DNA from: Ailanthus altissimus
Taxonomy: Eukaryota; Streptophyta; Magnoliopsida; Sapindales; Simaroubaceae
Direction of reading: 5' to 3'
NCBI GenBank assembly: GCA_946807835.1
Contig: OX327702.1
Location: 15,624,001-15,688,000, forward strand
DNA: 64,000 bases
Part shown: in pieces, positions 11,588 to 21,749 of the stretch
Position numbering within the stretch: position 1 is the stretch's first letter
Layout of the letters: the number at the start of each line of letters is the position of its first letter
The notes under the pieces: model-generated
Told to the model about the DNA's origin: nothing
What the model saw: the letters and a program-made list of their open reading frames with translations, nothing else
Databases searched by the model: none
Program-made: the position numbers and the translations under genes

Positions 11588-12566
11588 CCACTCGTCCCCA
11601 GCCTTCAAGAAGGAATCCAAGACGACCCAAAAGCACCAAGAATACAGAACACGAGTCTTGGAGAGCAATAGGAGCTTAATTGAAGCAACTTTAGAGAGAG
11701 ATACAAGACGTTCTTCGGCATCAAGAGTTCCTAGGCAGCGCAATTAAGAGCAATTCGACGTCTATATCGGTTTGCTAATAATTGTATCATGATTTATAAT
11801 TATTTTTACTGCTGTTCTCTTGTAGCCATGAGCTAACTTATTTTCTAGGGTTAATATTTGAACTCAATATGTGTGCTTAATTGCCATATCTTTTAGTATT
11901 TAATAAACTTAGTCTTTTGTTATTTAAATTACTTGTGTTTAATGCTTCAATATATCTGGCCAATATATGGTGAATGAATTGGTAATATTATTGATAAACT
12001 CGGAAGAGGAATCAATATATTTAGACCTAGGTAATTTGATGCATGATTGTAGAGTAACATTCAATGTTGCATATGCAAGTTTCAACTTAGGATAGGAATA
12101 TACCTAATTGGCATGTATGATCAATAAGACCTAATCTTAATGAATCTTAATTTATTACAAGTACCATAGGAATATAGGTATTTGGTAAACTAAGATATAC
12201 TTGCATGACCTTGGAAGAGGCTTGTGAATACATTAGTGTCTTGATCAATAATAAACACTAAGTGAGTTAAATATTAGAGGATTAATCATTAGAAACATAT
12301 TGAGGGATAATATTAATCCTAGGTTTTCTTTACGTTGCTATATCTTCACATCTCATTGCATTGTGTTTTTGTTTTATATTTCTTACATTCAGTCTTAGAT
12401 TTTTATTTTTCTGAATAACTATTAGGAAGACATAATTTTAGTAATTGGTTAATAAGAAGAAATTATCCCTGTGGGTTCGATATCCGACTTATTTAGTCTC
12501 TTTATTACTTGCATACGATAGTGTATACTTGCACTTAATTTATGATATAGAAATATCGCATCAAGT

Positions 12567-12586
12567 TTTTGGCGCCGTTGCCGGGG
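12567..12586 (+). promoter_or_regulatory. Primer binding site (Athila type)
   Basis: The segment tttggcgccgttgccgggg starts a few bases after the 5' LTR end. This 'TGGCGCCGTTGCCGGGG' string is the well-known primer site region of plant Athila/Tat-type gypsy elements and marks the start of the internal region. Confidence 0.85.
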
Positions 12587-12703
12587 ATAATTATCTACTT
12601 TTTCACCAATATTAATACCAATCTTTCTAGTTTTTATTTCAGAATTTTTTATTTTTATTTTTATTTTTCTTAATTTAGTTTTACTTTCTTTCTTACGAGG
12701 TAC

Positions 12704-15283
12704 ATGCAAAGATCGAAAAGTGAAGACTTGATTTCTTTTGATCCAGAAATTGAAAGAACCTTACGAAGAATTAGAAAAGAACAAAATCAAGTCAACACCA
12801 TGGAAGATCAAGTACCAATTGCACCCAACAATGAAGGAAGACCACTAAGGGAATATGCTGTTCCCTTAGTTAATGGAATCCATTCGAGTATTCAAAGACC
12901 AACTATTCAAGCTAACAACTTCGAGATCAAGCCAAGCACGATTCAAATGCTCAAGGATTTGGTACAATTTAGTGGACTACCCAATGACGATCCAAACATG
13001 CACATCATCAACTTCTTGGAGATATGTGATACATTTAAGTACAATGGGGTGTCCGATGATGCAATCCGTCTAAGATTATTTCCCTTTTCCTTGAGAGACA
13101 AAGCAAAAAGCTGGCTACTATCACTTCCATCTGGATCCATAGCTACATGGGATGATCTTGCACAAAAGTTCCTCGCCAAATTCTTTCCACCTGCTAAAAC
13201 TGCCAAGATGAGGAACGACATCACATCATTCCTACAACTAGATGGAGAATCTCTTTATGAGGCATGGGAGAGATACAAAGATATGCAAAGAAAATGTCCT
13301 CATCATGGAGTTCCGAAGTGGTTACTTGTACAAACATTCTACAATGGATTAGCCGGTCAATTCAGAACGATAGTAGATGCTGCAGCTGGAGGAGCACTCA
13401 TGAACAAATCCACTGATGAAGCTTATGATCTACTAGATGAGATGGCGTCCAATGCCTATCAATGGCCCACCGAAAGGTCAAACACAAGAAAGATCGCTGG
13501 ATTACATGAAGTAGACACTTTGACTACACTATCTGCCCAAGTCAACCTCTTGACCAAACAATTAAGCAACTTGGGAGTTAATGCTATCAAGAGTCAACCC
13601 ATCACTTGCGATTTCTGTGGAAGCAATCATGCTAATGGACAATGCATGGAGACTGCTCAATATGTAGGGGACTTCAACCGCAACAATCCTAACTCAAATT
13701 TTTACAATCCTGGATGGAGAAATCACCCCAACTTCTCATGGAGCAACAATAATCAAGGACAGTATTCCAAAGCTCCTCTTGGCTTCCAACTACAAGTACA
13801 GCAAGAGAAGAAACCAGACATTGAAGACATACTCTTACAATTTATGAAGAAAACAGATGCACTCTTCCAAAGTCAAGCAGCTTCACTTAGAGCCTTGGAG
13901 AATCAAGTAGGACAACTTGCTACAGCAATAAACAATCGACCTCAAGGAACTCTACCAAGCAACACCGAAGTCAATCTAAAAGGAAGCGTAGAACAATGCC
14001 AAGCCATCTCCCTAAGAAGTGGTAAAGTCTTACATGACAACACTCCTCAACCACAACTTTCAGAGATGATAGAGAAGGAAAAAGAAACAGTGGTCCAGCA
14101 AGATGACGTGCAACCATATAGACCACCTATACCATTTCCTCAGAGATTACAGCAGTTCATAAACCAAGAGAAAAGTGCTGAAACGCAGAAAAGCATAGAA
14201 AATGGTATTCAAATGCAAGAACAGAAAAGAGAAAATGCAGCAGAAGATACCAATAGCAACCCACAGAAGCAATCTACGCAGTCATTCACTCCACCACCTC
14301 CATTTCCTCAGAGACTGCAAAAGAAGAAACTAGATAAGCAATTTTCTAAATTTCTTGATATTTTTAAGAAATTACATATTAATCTTCCTTTTGCAGATGC
14401 ACTGGAGCAAATGCCGAGCTATGTGAAATTTATGAAGGAAATCCTATCAAAGAAGAGAAAAATAGATGACTTCGAGACTGTGGCCCTAACAGAAGAGTGT
14501 AGCGCCATCCTTCTAAAGAAGCTACCTCCAAAGCTCAAAGATCCTGGGAGCTTTACCATACCATGCTCAATTGGAAATTATGATTTTGGGAAGGCACTTT
14601 GTGATCTGGGAGCTAGCATCAATCTTATGCCATTGTCTGTGTATAAAAAGTTGGGACTGAAAGAAGCCAAACCAACAAATATCACACTTCAGTTAGCAGA
14701 TCGTTCTCTCACCTATCCTAAGGGATTAATTGAAGATGTGTTGGTTAAGGTCGATAAATTCATCTTCCCTGCCGATTTCATTGTTTTGGATATGGAAGAA
14801 GACAAGGAGATCCCAATCATCCTTGGAAGACCCTTCCTAGCCACTGGAAGAACAATTATTGATGTGCAAAAAGGGGAGTTGACCATGAGAGTACAAGAGG
14901 ACACAGTCACTTTTAAGGTCTTCAAGGAGATCAAATTACCAGCTGAAAATGAAGACTGTTTCTGCATTAATGTGGTGCATCCAAGCGTTAAGCAAATTAA
15001 AGATATGGAGACATTGGATCCTCACATCCGAAAAAGAGTATTAAAGCATAGGAAGGCAAGAGAGAAGAAGAAAAAGCAGCATCACGACGAAGCGAGCAAA
15101 GGGAAAGAAAAGGAAGAACCATCTCCTCGGTCTAAGATTAAAGTCTTTCCGGAGAAACATAAGGAGAATACAGCAAAAGATACTACCCGAGGTTTAATTA
15201 CAAGAATATGGAAGCCGAAAAAGAAGAAAGCCAGCAAGATCACTCACACAAATGCTTCCACCTGCATCTTTGATCCACCATAA
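12704..15283 (+). CDS. Gag-protease polyprotein of an Athila-like retrotransposon
   Basis: This intact 859-residue frame starts with MQRSKSEDL and lies 140 bases after the LTR. A Retrotrans_gag-type domain spans about residues 85-220 (pattern LRLFPFSLRDKAKSWL, later 'LAKFFPP'). A zinc-knuckle-like CX2CX3HX4C follows, with Cys302, Cys305, His309 and Cys314. The middle is rich in Gln, Pro and Lys and holds two near copies of 'PPxPFPQRLQ'. A retroviral-type aspartic protease lies at about 610-740, with catalytic DLGA at Asp634 and the downstream motif ILGRPFLATG. The C-terminus is Lys-rich. Gag should build the particle and the protease cut the polyprotein. The frame ends without any RT, as in the non-autonomous TR-GAG type of element. 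No stop or frameshift is seen, consistent with youth. Confidence 0.92.
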   Translation: MQRSKSEDLISFDPEIERTLRRIRKEQNQVNTMEDQVPIAPNNEGRPLREYAVPLVNGIHSSIQRPTIQANNFEIKPSTIQMLKDLVQFSGLPNDDPNMHIINFLEICDTFKYNGVSDDAIRLRLFPFSLRDKAKSWLLSLPSGSIATWDDLAQKFLAKFFPPAKTAKMRNDITSFLQLDGESLYEAWERYKDMQRKCPHHGVPKWLLVQTFYNGLAGQFRTIVDAAAGGALMNKSTDEAYDLLDEMASNAYQWPTERSNTRKIAGLHEVDTLTTLSAQVNLLTKQLSNLGVNAIKSQPITCDFCGSNHANGQCMETAQYVGDFNRNNPNSNFYNPGWRNHPNFSWSNNNQGQYSKAPLGFQLQVQQEKKPDIEDILLQFMKKTDALFQSQAASLRALENQVGQLATAINNRPQGTLPSNTEVNLKGSVEQCQAISLRSGKVLHDNTPQPQLSEMIEKEKETVVQQDDVQPYRPPIPFPQRLQQFINQEKSAETQKSIENGIQMQEQKRENAAEDTNSNPQKQSTQSFTPPPPFPQRLQKKKLDKQFSKFLDIFKKLHINLPFADALEQMPSYVKFMKEILSKKRKIDDFETVALTEECSAILLKKLPPKLKDPGSFTIPCSIGNYDFGKALCDLGASINLMPLSVYKKLGLKEAKPTNITLQLADRSLTYPKGLIEDVLVKVDKFIFPADFIVLDMEEDKEIPIILGRPFLATGRTIIDVQKGELTMRVQEDTVTFKVFKEIKLPAENEDCFCINVVHPSVKQIKDMETLDPHIRKRVLKHRKAREKKKKQHHDEASKGKEKEEPSPRSKIKVFPEKHKENTAKDTTRGLITRIWKPKKKKASKITHTNASTCIFDPP

Positions 15284-15419
15284 GAGAATATGAAGCCTCG
15301 TCAAGCCGATGACGTTAAATCAAGCGCTACTTGGGAGGCAACCCAAGGAAAGTATTATTATTATTATTATCAATTTTTTTATTTTTTTTTTAGCATCTTA
15401 AAAAAAAAAAAAAAAGGGT

Positions 15420-15616
15420 TCAGCGCTCCAGCGGAATAACATGGCGCGGCAGCGACAGAAAAATCAAGACACCACCGCACCCGCGGTACACACAGAATCG
15501 CGCCAGCGCAAATTCCAGTATCTGTCCCAAAAACAGCCTTCAGCGCTGCAGCGATAGACGATTACCGCGACAGCGCCAGAACATCGCCCCAGCGATGGAG
15601 AGTCAGCGCGGCAGCG
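15420..15616. repeat. Second GC-rich dyad cluster, internal to the element
   Basis: About eight CGC-N4-GCG modules occur, starting near 15422, 15443, 15474, 15497, 15542, 15564, 15583 and 15604. Examples with paired arms are ACCGC-ACCC-GCGGT and ATCGC-CCCA-GCGAT. The core matches the LTR cluster but the flanking sequence differs, so it is not a simple LTR copy. Confidence 0.8.
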
Positions 15617-15683
15617 AAAATTGACCAGGGAAGTCTCTTACTTTCACTTCTTTATTTTCGACATTGGGGACAATGTCTAAATT

Positions 15684-17073
15684 AAGTTTGGGGGTGGGAA
15701 ACACTTTCTTGTGTTCATTTTTCTGCATGATTTGAGTGGTCATTCTTGTGGGTTAAAACTTAATTTTTTTTAGTTACTTATTTTTTTTTTAGTTAATGCA
15801 TTTTTATTAGGTTTTTGATAAGATGATCATTAGTCTATGATAAGAACAAGAATACATGGTTGAATTTATTTTTACACATCCATAGGGAATGATAGATACT
15901 TGAGACAATTTTGATTATTCAAGTTTAGGAACAAGTTCCACCTTATTTATAATCATCAATTTTTTGAGCACTTATTAAAGCATGAATAGTTATAACTATT
16001 ACTTAGAGATACTTATGTTTTAGAGAGTACACCACGGTCTCGAAGACCGATACTCTAGAACTTGTCTTTAGTTACTACTTGAGGCGAAATTCTAGAAAAC
16101 ACATGAATAGGGAAATGACATTAGGCCATCTTTGGACCGATTGAGCCTTTCTAGCCTACCTTTTATTGTATATTTATCCCTAGTACCCTATTTTGAGCCT
16201 AATTACCCATTCTTTGGTTTAACCACATTACAAGCTCAAGACTTAAAGTTTACTTATCTAAAAATTTACCCGTAACACCATAAACTTTGCATTTGCTTAG
16301 AAATACTCTTGAAAGGAAAAAGTTGCGGTGATATGAGAAAAATAAGTTTGAGTGGTATTTGTCAATCTAAGTTTGGGGGTATTTCATAAAAAAAAATAAA
16401 AAAAAAGTAAAAAAAAAGTAAAGAAAAATACCCCCAGCTTAAGAAAAAGAAGAAATTCTTTGAAAAAAAAAAAAAAAAGGTTGAAAAGAAGGATGGGAAC
16501 ACAATAAGTTTGGGGGAAGAGATAATACAAGGAAAAAAAGATAAAGAGGTTTCTAGGTAAAATCTAAGTGTTCATGGTATGACTTGAACTTCATATATTT
16601 ATCCTTTTATCCCACCTTGACCTTAGCCTTACATTACAAGCTAAGTAAAGTCCTAAATAGATCCCTAGACATGTGATTTTCTACATTAGTGGAGAGTGGT
16701 AATAAAGACAAGCTTATGGAAGTGTCATTATATAAATAAAATGCCGAGACATCATCTTTTCTGTACAAACTAAAGTATAAAGTAAATCAAAGTATGGTTT
16801 AGCTATTTACTTGCTGCTTGCACACACACACATGGTGATTATTTATGAGGAAGAATGAGGGACTAAATGAAGATAATTAGAATTGTTAATAGCTATTTAT
16901 CTACCTTAAGGATTTGTACTATTTCATCAGCCTTTGAAACAATGATTTTGATCATCTTACTAGTTTATTATATTTTGTTTTATTTTGTTAAATGAGTCAA
17001 GTATAACCCTTTGTTTTCTCTCTTAATTTTATTTTATTGCTTGAGGACAAGCAAGTATTTAAGTTTGGGGGAA
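15684..17073 (+). repeat. Four dispersed copies of a polypurine-tract word
   Basis: The word aagtttggggg occurs at 15684, 16369, 16506 and 17061, with a weaker aagtttgagtgg at 16344. Only the last copy lies next to the 3' LTR (17076) and should act as the plus-strand primer site. The others could act as extra tracts. Repeated purine tracts are known in plant Tat/Athila elements. Confidence 0.75.
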
Positions 17074-17075
17074 TT
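17061..17075 (+). promoter_or_regulatory. Polypurine tract of the Athila-like element
   Basis: aagtttgggggaatt directly precedes the TG of the 3' LTR, the expected place of the plus-strand priming site. Confidence 0.8.
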
Positions 17076-18561
17076 TGATAAGGGCAAATTTGTCATATAT
17101 TTTCTCATATTTTTATTATTGATATTTTATAATTTTATGAGAATAGATGGCTATTTATGTGCATTATTGTTATTTATAGGGACTTGAACGAAATTTAAAG
17201 AAAGAATGCAAAAGGAGCGAAAACAGGGACTAAAATGCAAAGTTTTCAAATTATGAGTCCAGCGCCCCCGCGCCACAAGTATTTTCGCCCCAGCTCTGAA
17301 TAGTGATCGAAATAAGAAAAACGACCTGATTAAGTCGCGTCTAGCGCCCCAGCGTCAGACAGTCACCGCCCCAGCGACACGACAGCGCCCCAGCGCTATC
17401 AACATACCGCGCTAGCGGTGAAGCCGTTTTCATGCAGCGCCCCAGCGCCAAGATCCCACCGCTCCAGCGGTGAAAGCTTTTTCACGCGTCGCCCCAGCGA
17501 CAGATGCATAGCGCGCCAGCGGTAGTGCGAGTCCTAGTCCGACGAGAATTGAGATTTTCAAGCTCAAATCAATCCCTATATAAAGCCACTCGTCCCCAGC
17601 CTTCAAGAAGGAATCCAAGACGACCCAAAAGCACCAAGAATACAGAACACGAGTCTTGGAGAGCAATAGGAGCTTAATTGAAGCAACTTTAGAGAGAGAT
17701 ACAAGACGTTCTTCGGCATCAAGAGTTCCTAGGCAGCGCAATTAAGAGCAATTCGACGTCTATATCGGTTTGCTAATAATTGTATCATGATTTATAATTA
17801 TTTTTACTGCTGTTCTCTTGTAGCCATGAGCTAACTTATTTTCTAGGGTTAATATTTGAACTCAATATGTGTGCTTAATTGCCATATCTTTTAGTATTTA
17901 ATAAACTTAGTCTTTTGTTATTTAAATTACTTGTGTTTAATGCTTCAATATATCTGGCCAATATATGGTGAATGAATTGGTAATATTATTGATAAACTCG
18001 GAAGAGGAATCAATATATTTAGACCTAGGTAATTTGATGCATGATTGTAGAGTAACATTCAATGTTGCATATGCAAGTTTCAACTTAGGATAGGAATATA
18101 CCTAATTGGCATGTATGATCAATAAGACCTAATCTTAATGAATCTTAATTTATTACAAGTACCATAGGAATATAGGTATTTGGTAAACTAAGATATACTT
18201 GCATGACCTTGGAAGAGGCTTGTGAATACATTAGTGTCTTGATCAATAATAAACACTAAGTGAGTTAAATATTAGAGGATTAATCATTAGAAACATATTG
18301 AGGGATAATATTAATCCTAGGTTTTCTTTACGTTGCTATATCTTCACATCTCATTGCATTGTGTTTTTGTTTTATATTTCTTACATTCAGTCTTAGATTT
18401 TTATTTTTCTGAATAACTATTAGGAAGACATAATTTTAGTAATTGGTTAATAAGAAGAAATTATCCCTGTGGGTTCGATATCCGACTTATTTAGTCTCTT
18501 TATTACTTGCATACGATAGTGTATACTTGCACTTAATTTATGATATAGAAATATCGCATCA
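17076..18561 (+). repeat. 3' LTR of the Athila-like element
   Basis: It has the same length and ends as the 5' LTR (TGATAAGGGC ... CGCATCA), with no difference seen in the stretches compared by eye. It includes the dyad cluster at 17258-17525. It is followed at once by the CACGT duplication and the resumed copia LTR. The minus-strand open frames in both LTRs are coincidental. Confidence 0.93.
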
Positions 18562-20147
18562 CACGTGGAGATTTGACGGTGGTGATCTATATCTCCGCTC
18601 AGCTAGGATATAAGTGACGGAAAGATTATATGAATATGTTATAACCTCAGCTTGTATTATCTAACGCCCTCATTTATAATATTCATGACGTGTGCGTACG
18701 GCATCAATCATGTACTCATAAAATAGTTCCATTTGACAAATCGGGCGTGGACCTAAGGAGTCCCACAATATGAAGTGTATTCGTTGTGCACTGGGCCAGC
18801 GTACCGAGTTGAATATTTGAATCCAATAAATTCTAGCGAACCGAGATATTTGTTTTAGGTTCCCTCAGAATGTACATATGTATGAACTTACTTGTAAGAC
18901 AAGTAAAGTAATTTATTTATTCAAAAATATTTTGAATAAATAAATGTATTAAAAATTGTTATTAATATTATTTTTGAGTCAAACAATTATTATAGTAATA
19001 AATCAATTACATGTTTTATTTTATTAATGTGATTTAACATAAAACATGTAGGAATGGCTTAATAGTATATGTCATGTATAGTGGGGCATATGACATTGAC
19101 TTGAAATAAAAGAGAAAATAAATAATTCAACAAAAATGAAAATGTTTCATTGTTGCTTAAGAGGTGGCCGGCCAAACATAAAAAAAAATGAAAGCAAAAG
19201 TGTTTTGTTTAATCAACAAATGCTATAATATTTATATTAACACATGTTTATTTGTTTTACGAAAACAAAAGGGAAACATGTGAATGACATAAGGCATGGG
19301 TTTTCATGATTTGTGGGTCCTTGTATTGTTGACAATGAGAAGCAAAAATTGATAAAAGATGAAATCTGTTTCTATTTTTCAATGGAAGATTTGGCCATGT
19401 CATAGAAATAAAAGAGCTTGTGTTTTATTTTAGTTTAATATGATTAAGAAAATAAAACATAAAGCAATGGGCAATTGTAATTGTTGCCATATATGGTAGG
19501 CCAAGTGTTTGCTAAATTAATTCATTACAATTATCTTATATAAATGAATAGAGTTTTTCTTTAACTTGGTGCAAGATGATTTGGCCAAAAGGGAGAGAGG
19601 GAGATGAGAGCCTTTTTTTTAATCGTTGAAAAACTATTCATCATCTTCATCCTCTAATAAGCTAATCTTGGATGATCAAACTTTAAGTTTGTGTTTTGTA
19701 ATTCAAGAGTTGAGTAAATAAAAACATTTCATTGCTTTGATTACAATGTTTAAAGAGTTAAATAAATGGTTAAGAGTTAACCAAGGTGATTAAGAGTTAA
19801 TCACTTTTGGTAATTAAGAGTTAATCACTTTTGGTGTTTAAGAGTTAAACGTCATTGTTGGAAATTAGAGTTGCTATTCTAGTGATCCAAGCCCACCCCA
19901 ATTCGATCCTAGAATTATCAATGATTGTGCTTCGTGGTGGACTGTGGTTCGATAATTTTCAAAGGCTTAATAGGTGATTCTCGATCCTTAATTTTATTAT
20001 AGTAATGAAACTCAAAATTTAATGTGTTTGTTGCACTTATAAATAGTGTTTTCCACTTCTGTTGCACTATTTTATGTATGAGATACGTCAATGTTAGTAT
20101 AATAAATACATGCCATAGGCATGCGCTGTAGAAAATTAGCACACTAT
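18562..20147 (+). repeat. Continuation of the plus-strand copia LTR
   Basis: This is the downstream part of the LTR begun near 8285. It resumes with cacgtggagatttgacgg and continues to about 20147, next to the primer site. It contains the 'taagagttaa' repeat cluster at 19745-19850. No gene is present; the minus-strand frame at 19918-20160 shows no domain. Confidence 0.6.
19745..19850. repeat. Cluster of 'taagagttaa' repeats
   Basis: At least five copies of (t/a)aagagttaa occur, including two tandem 24-base units around 'ttaagagttaatcactttt'. Several have short self-complementary flanks such as gattaagagttaatc. Confidence 0.75.
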
Positions 20148-20150
20148 AAA

Positions 20151-20163
20151 TTAGTATCAAAGC
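20151..20163 (+). promoter_or_regulatory. Primer binding site-like sequence of the plus-strand copia
   Basis: ttagtatcaaagc resembles the tRNA-Met initiator primer site TGGTATCAGAGC with three differences. It lies just after the presumed LTR end. Confidence 0.5.
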
Positions 20164-20262
20164 ATGATTGTTGTGTTGATTGGGTGATTTAGAGTTTTGA
20201 TCATGTTGTTAGTGAAGTCCTCGTGTTGAAATGAGTATACTACAGCAAACAATATTAGGATG

Positions 20263-20485
20263 CCGCGGCCCAAAGGGCATGGCGCTGCAACGCCAAGTGA
20301 TGGGTGCCACGACGCCCAAACTCTGCTTTGAATGCCACAGCGCTAGGTTCTAGGAGCTGCAGCACTGGAGGTGTGACCTCCAGCGCTGCAGCGCTAAAGT
20401 ATGGATACCGCGGCGCCGAAGCCTCCAGGCCTGGGCGCCATAGTGCTAATTACAGGGCACTGCGGTGCTAGTCTTATGGTGATAG
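20263..20485. repeat. GC-rich dyad cluster in the copia leader
   Basis: In an otherwise AT-rich interior, this 220-base stretch is packed with short dyads. It includes the full palindrome agcgctgcagcgct (CGC-N4-GCG type), a tggcg...cgcca dyad, gccgcggc, and accgcggcgcc. The pattern resembles the Athila LTR clusters although the element is copia. Confidence 0.65.
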
Positions 20486-21749
20486 GATAAGTATAAGTCA
20501 TCCGTTAGTATACTTGATCAATACACATTAACTATATGGTACCGATAAACTTTTAGGACTTGCCTATGAATCTAAGAATAGTTTTTAATTTAGAGAAACT
20601 TGGATATATAATTGATCAATAAATAATTAATAGGTGCTTCTGATAATATCTCTTTAGAAGATGAGGAAAAATGATCAAAAATGGATAAAGAATGATTTGA
20701 GAGTCAAATTATATATTCAGGTCTCGATATCTAATGATCATCAGTAGGGACATATGCACATGAGATGTGCAAGTAATACTCATTCTGAAAATGTATCCAA
20801 ACCACAAATAGAGAATTGACATAATGAAAATAGTTTCCACTGTGATTAGGTTTGAATAGTAAGTGTTAGTGTTTAATGTACCTTGACTTAGAGTAGATAG
20901 AATCCTTAGATATCTGTTTACTAAACATTGACATTTCACTGGCATATGATGCTAAATGTGCAATGGTATGAGATGCCATTTTTCCTTCTCATATCTGTAA
21001 GCTGTTGCATAATTTGAGGAATTCTACGAAACTAGGAAATGACAAGTACAGCTTCGCGTAGGAAATAAAGATTTCCTACACGTGGCAGCTGTTAGCACAT
21101 TTTAGGTCACTTTTCCATTCTGGCAATAGCATTATGTTATATAATTAAATTTTGTATCATGTATGATAAGGTGAATCATATCACTCCCTGTAGCAGACAA
21201 AGAGAGTTATCATAAATACATCAGGAATTGTTCCTTGTGTTTATATGATAATGATAATATTTTGCTAACTAAGTGTCAATGAATGAATTACCATTATATC
21301 TTTAATACAATAGAAAATGTCTTGAATGTCTAAGTGAACGGAATAAATAGTAGTTTGAGAATTTTGAATAATAAGGAACACTGACGCATAAGATCAAGTC
21401 ACATAGTCGTGAGACGACTATCTCGTCTATATGGTCAAATACTTGATCTGATTATGGAACCTTGGCTAGTTTATGAATTCAGAATTCAAGGGATAATGAC
21501 CAAATTTTAGTATAGGTGTTAGACACTTGGTCACTGATTTATTAGAACTAGTTCATAGTGATGTATCCAGTCCAAAGAATCATACTATAATGAGTGGATT
21601 TCAATACTTTATTATCCTTATAGTGATTGTCACCATACAGACATATATTTTCTTGGAAAAATGAGTTAGAAACTTTTGAAGTGTTAAAGGTTCCAACTAA
21701 AAAATAAAGAAACAAACCTTTGTGTATATCGAATCTCTTCAATTAGATC
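20486..21749 (+). pseudogene. Decayed copia interior up to integrase
   Basis: Most of this stretch has no readable frame. Near 21510-21700 a broken frame gives 'LLELVHSDV', 'HTIMSGFQYF' and 'SETFEVLK'. These line up with the integrase of the minus-strand copia ('LLELVYSDVCGP', 'MGGFQYFVTF', 'SETFEKFKEF'). The part before it should correspond to gag and protease but was not recognised. The element is cut at 21750. Confidence 0.55.

Larger units (their letters stand above)
11078..12563 (+). repeat. 5' LTR of the Athila-like element
   Basis: It starts TGATAAGGGC and ends ATCGCATCA. A GC-rich dyad cluster occupies 11260-11527. A TATA-like ctatataaag lies at 11578-11587, so the cluster belongs to U3 and sits about 50 bases upstream of the core promoter. 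The end carries the familiar 'ccctgtgggttcgatatcc' block of plant Athila/Tat LTRs. Confidence 0.93.
15284..17075 (+). other. Non-coding 3' internal region of the Athila-like element
   Basis: No open frame of note is present where pol would be. The stretch holds poly-T and poly-A runs (15361-15416), a second dyad cluster (15420-15616), four copies of the purine-tract word aagtttggggg, A-rich runs at 16388-16480, and the 'gaggacaagcaag' block at 17043 that typically precedes the 3' LTR in this group. It may serve packaging or priming, but that is inference. Confidence 0.7.
11078..18561 (+). mobile_element. Complete Athila-like gag-protease LTR retrotransposon without polymerase
   Basis: It has LTRs of equal length (1486 bp: 11078-12563 and 17076-18561), a perfect target duplication CACGT (11073-11077 and 18562-18566), an Athila-type primer site just after the 5' LTR, an intact 859-codon gag-protease frame, and a purine tract next to the 3' LTR. 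No RT, RNase H or integrase lies in the 1.8 kb after the gag-protease frame, so it must depend on enzymes from another element. No difference was seen between the LTRs in the parts compared, which points to a very recent insertion. It sits in an older copia LTR. Confidence 0.92.
8285..21749 (+). mobile_element. Ty1/copia remnant on the plus strand (5' LTR, primer site, partial interior)
   Basis: A copia LTR related to the two minus-strand LTRs reads here on the plus strand (for example 'ttgtatgaatatt' near 8313, 'aaaagagttt' near 8442, 'gaaagattatatgaatatg' near 18620). It is split by a solo LTR (9212-10769) and by the Athila-like element (11078-18561), with the copia sequence resuming exactly after each target duplication. 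A primer-site-like sequence follows at 20151, then a decayed interior that reaches integrase near 21510-21700. The element is cut at 21750 by the LTR of the next copia. The start near 8285 is approximate. Confidence 0.65.

Noticed and set aside
11432..11743. 103-residue open frame on the minus strand, found again at 17430-17741
   Set aside because: It lies inside both LTRs, has no domain, and its repetition only reflects LTR identity.
15284..17075. Hidden pol gene in the Athila-like element
   Set aside because: No RT, RNase H or integrase motif was seen in any frame, and the stretch is rich in homopolymers.
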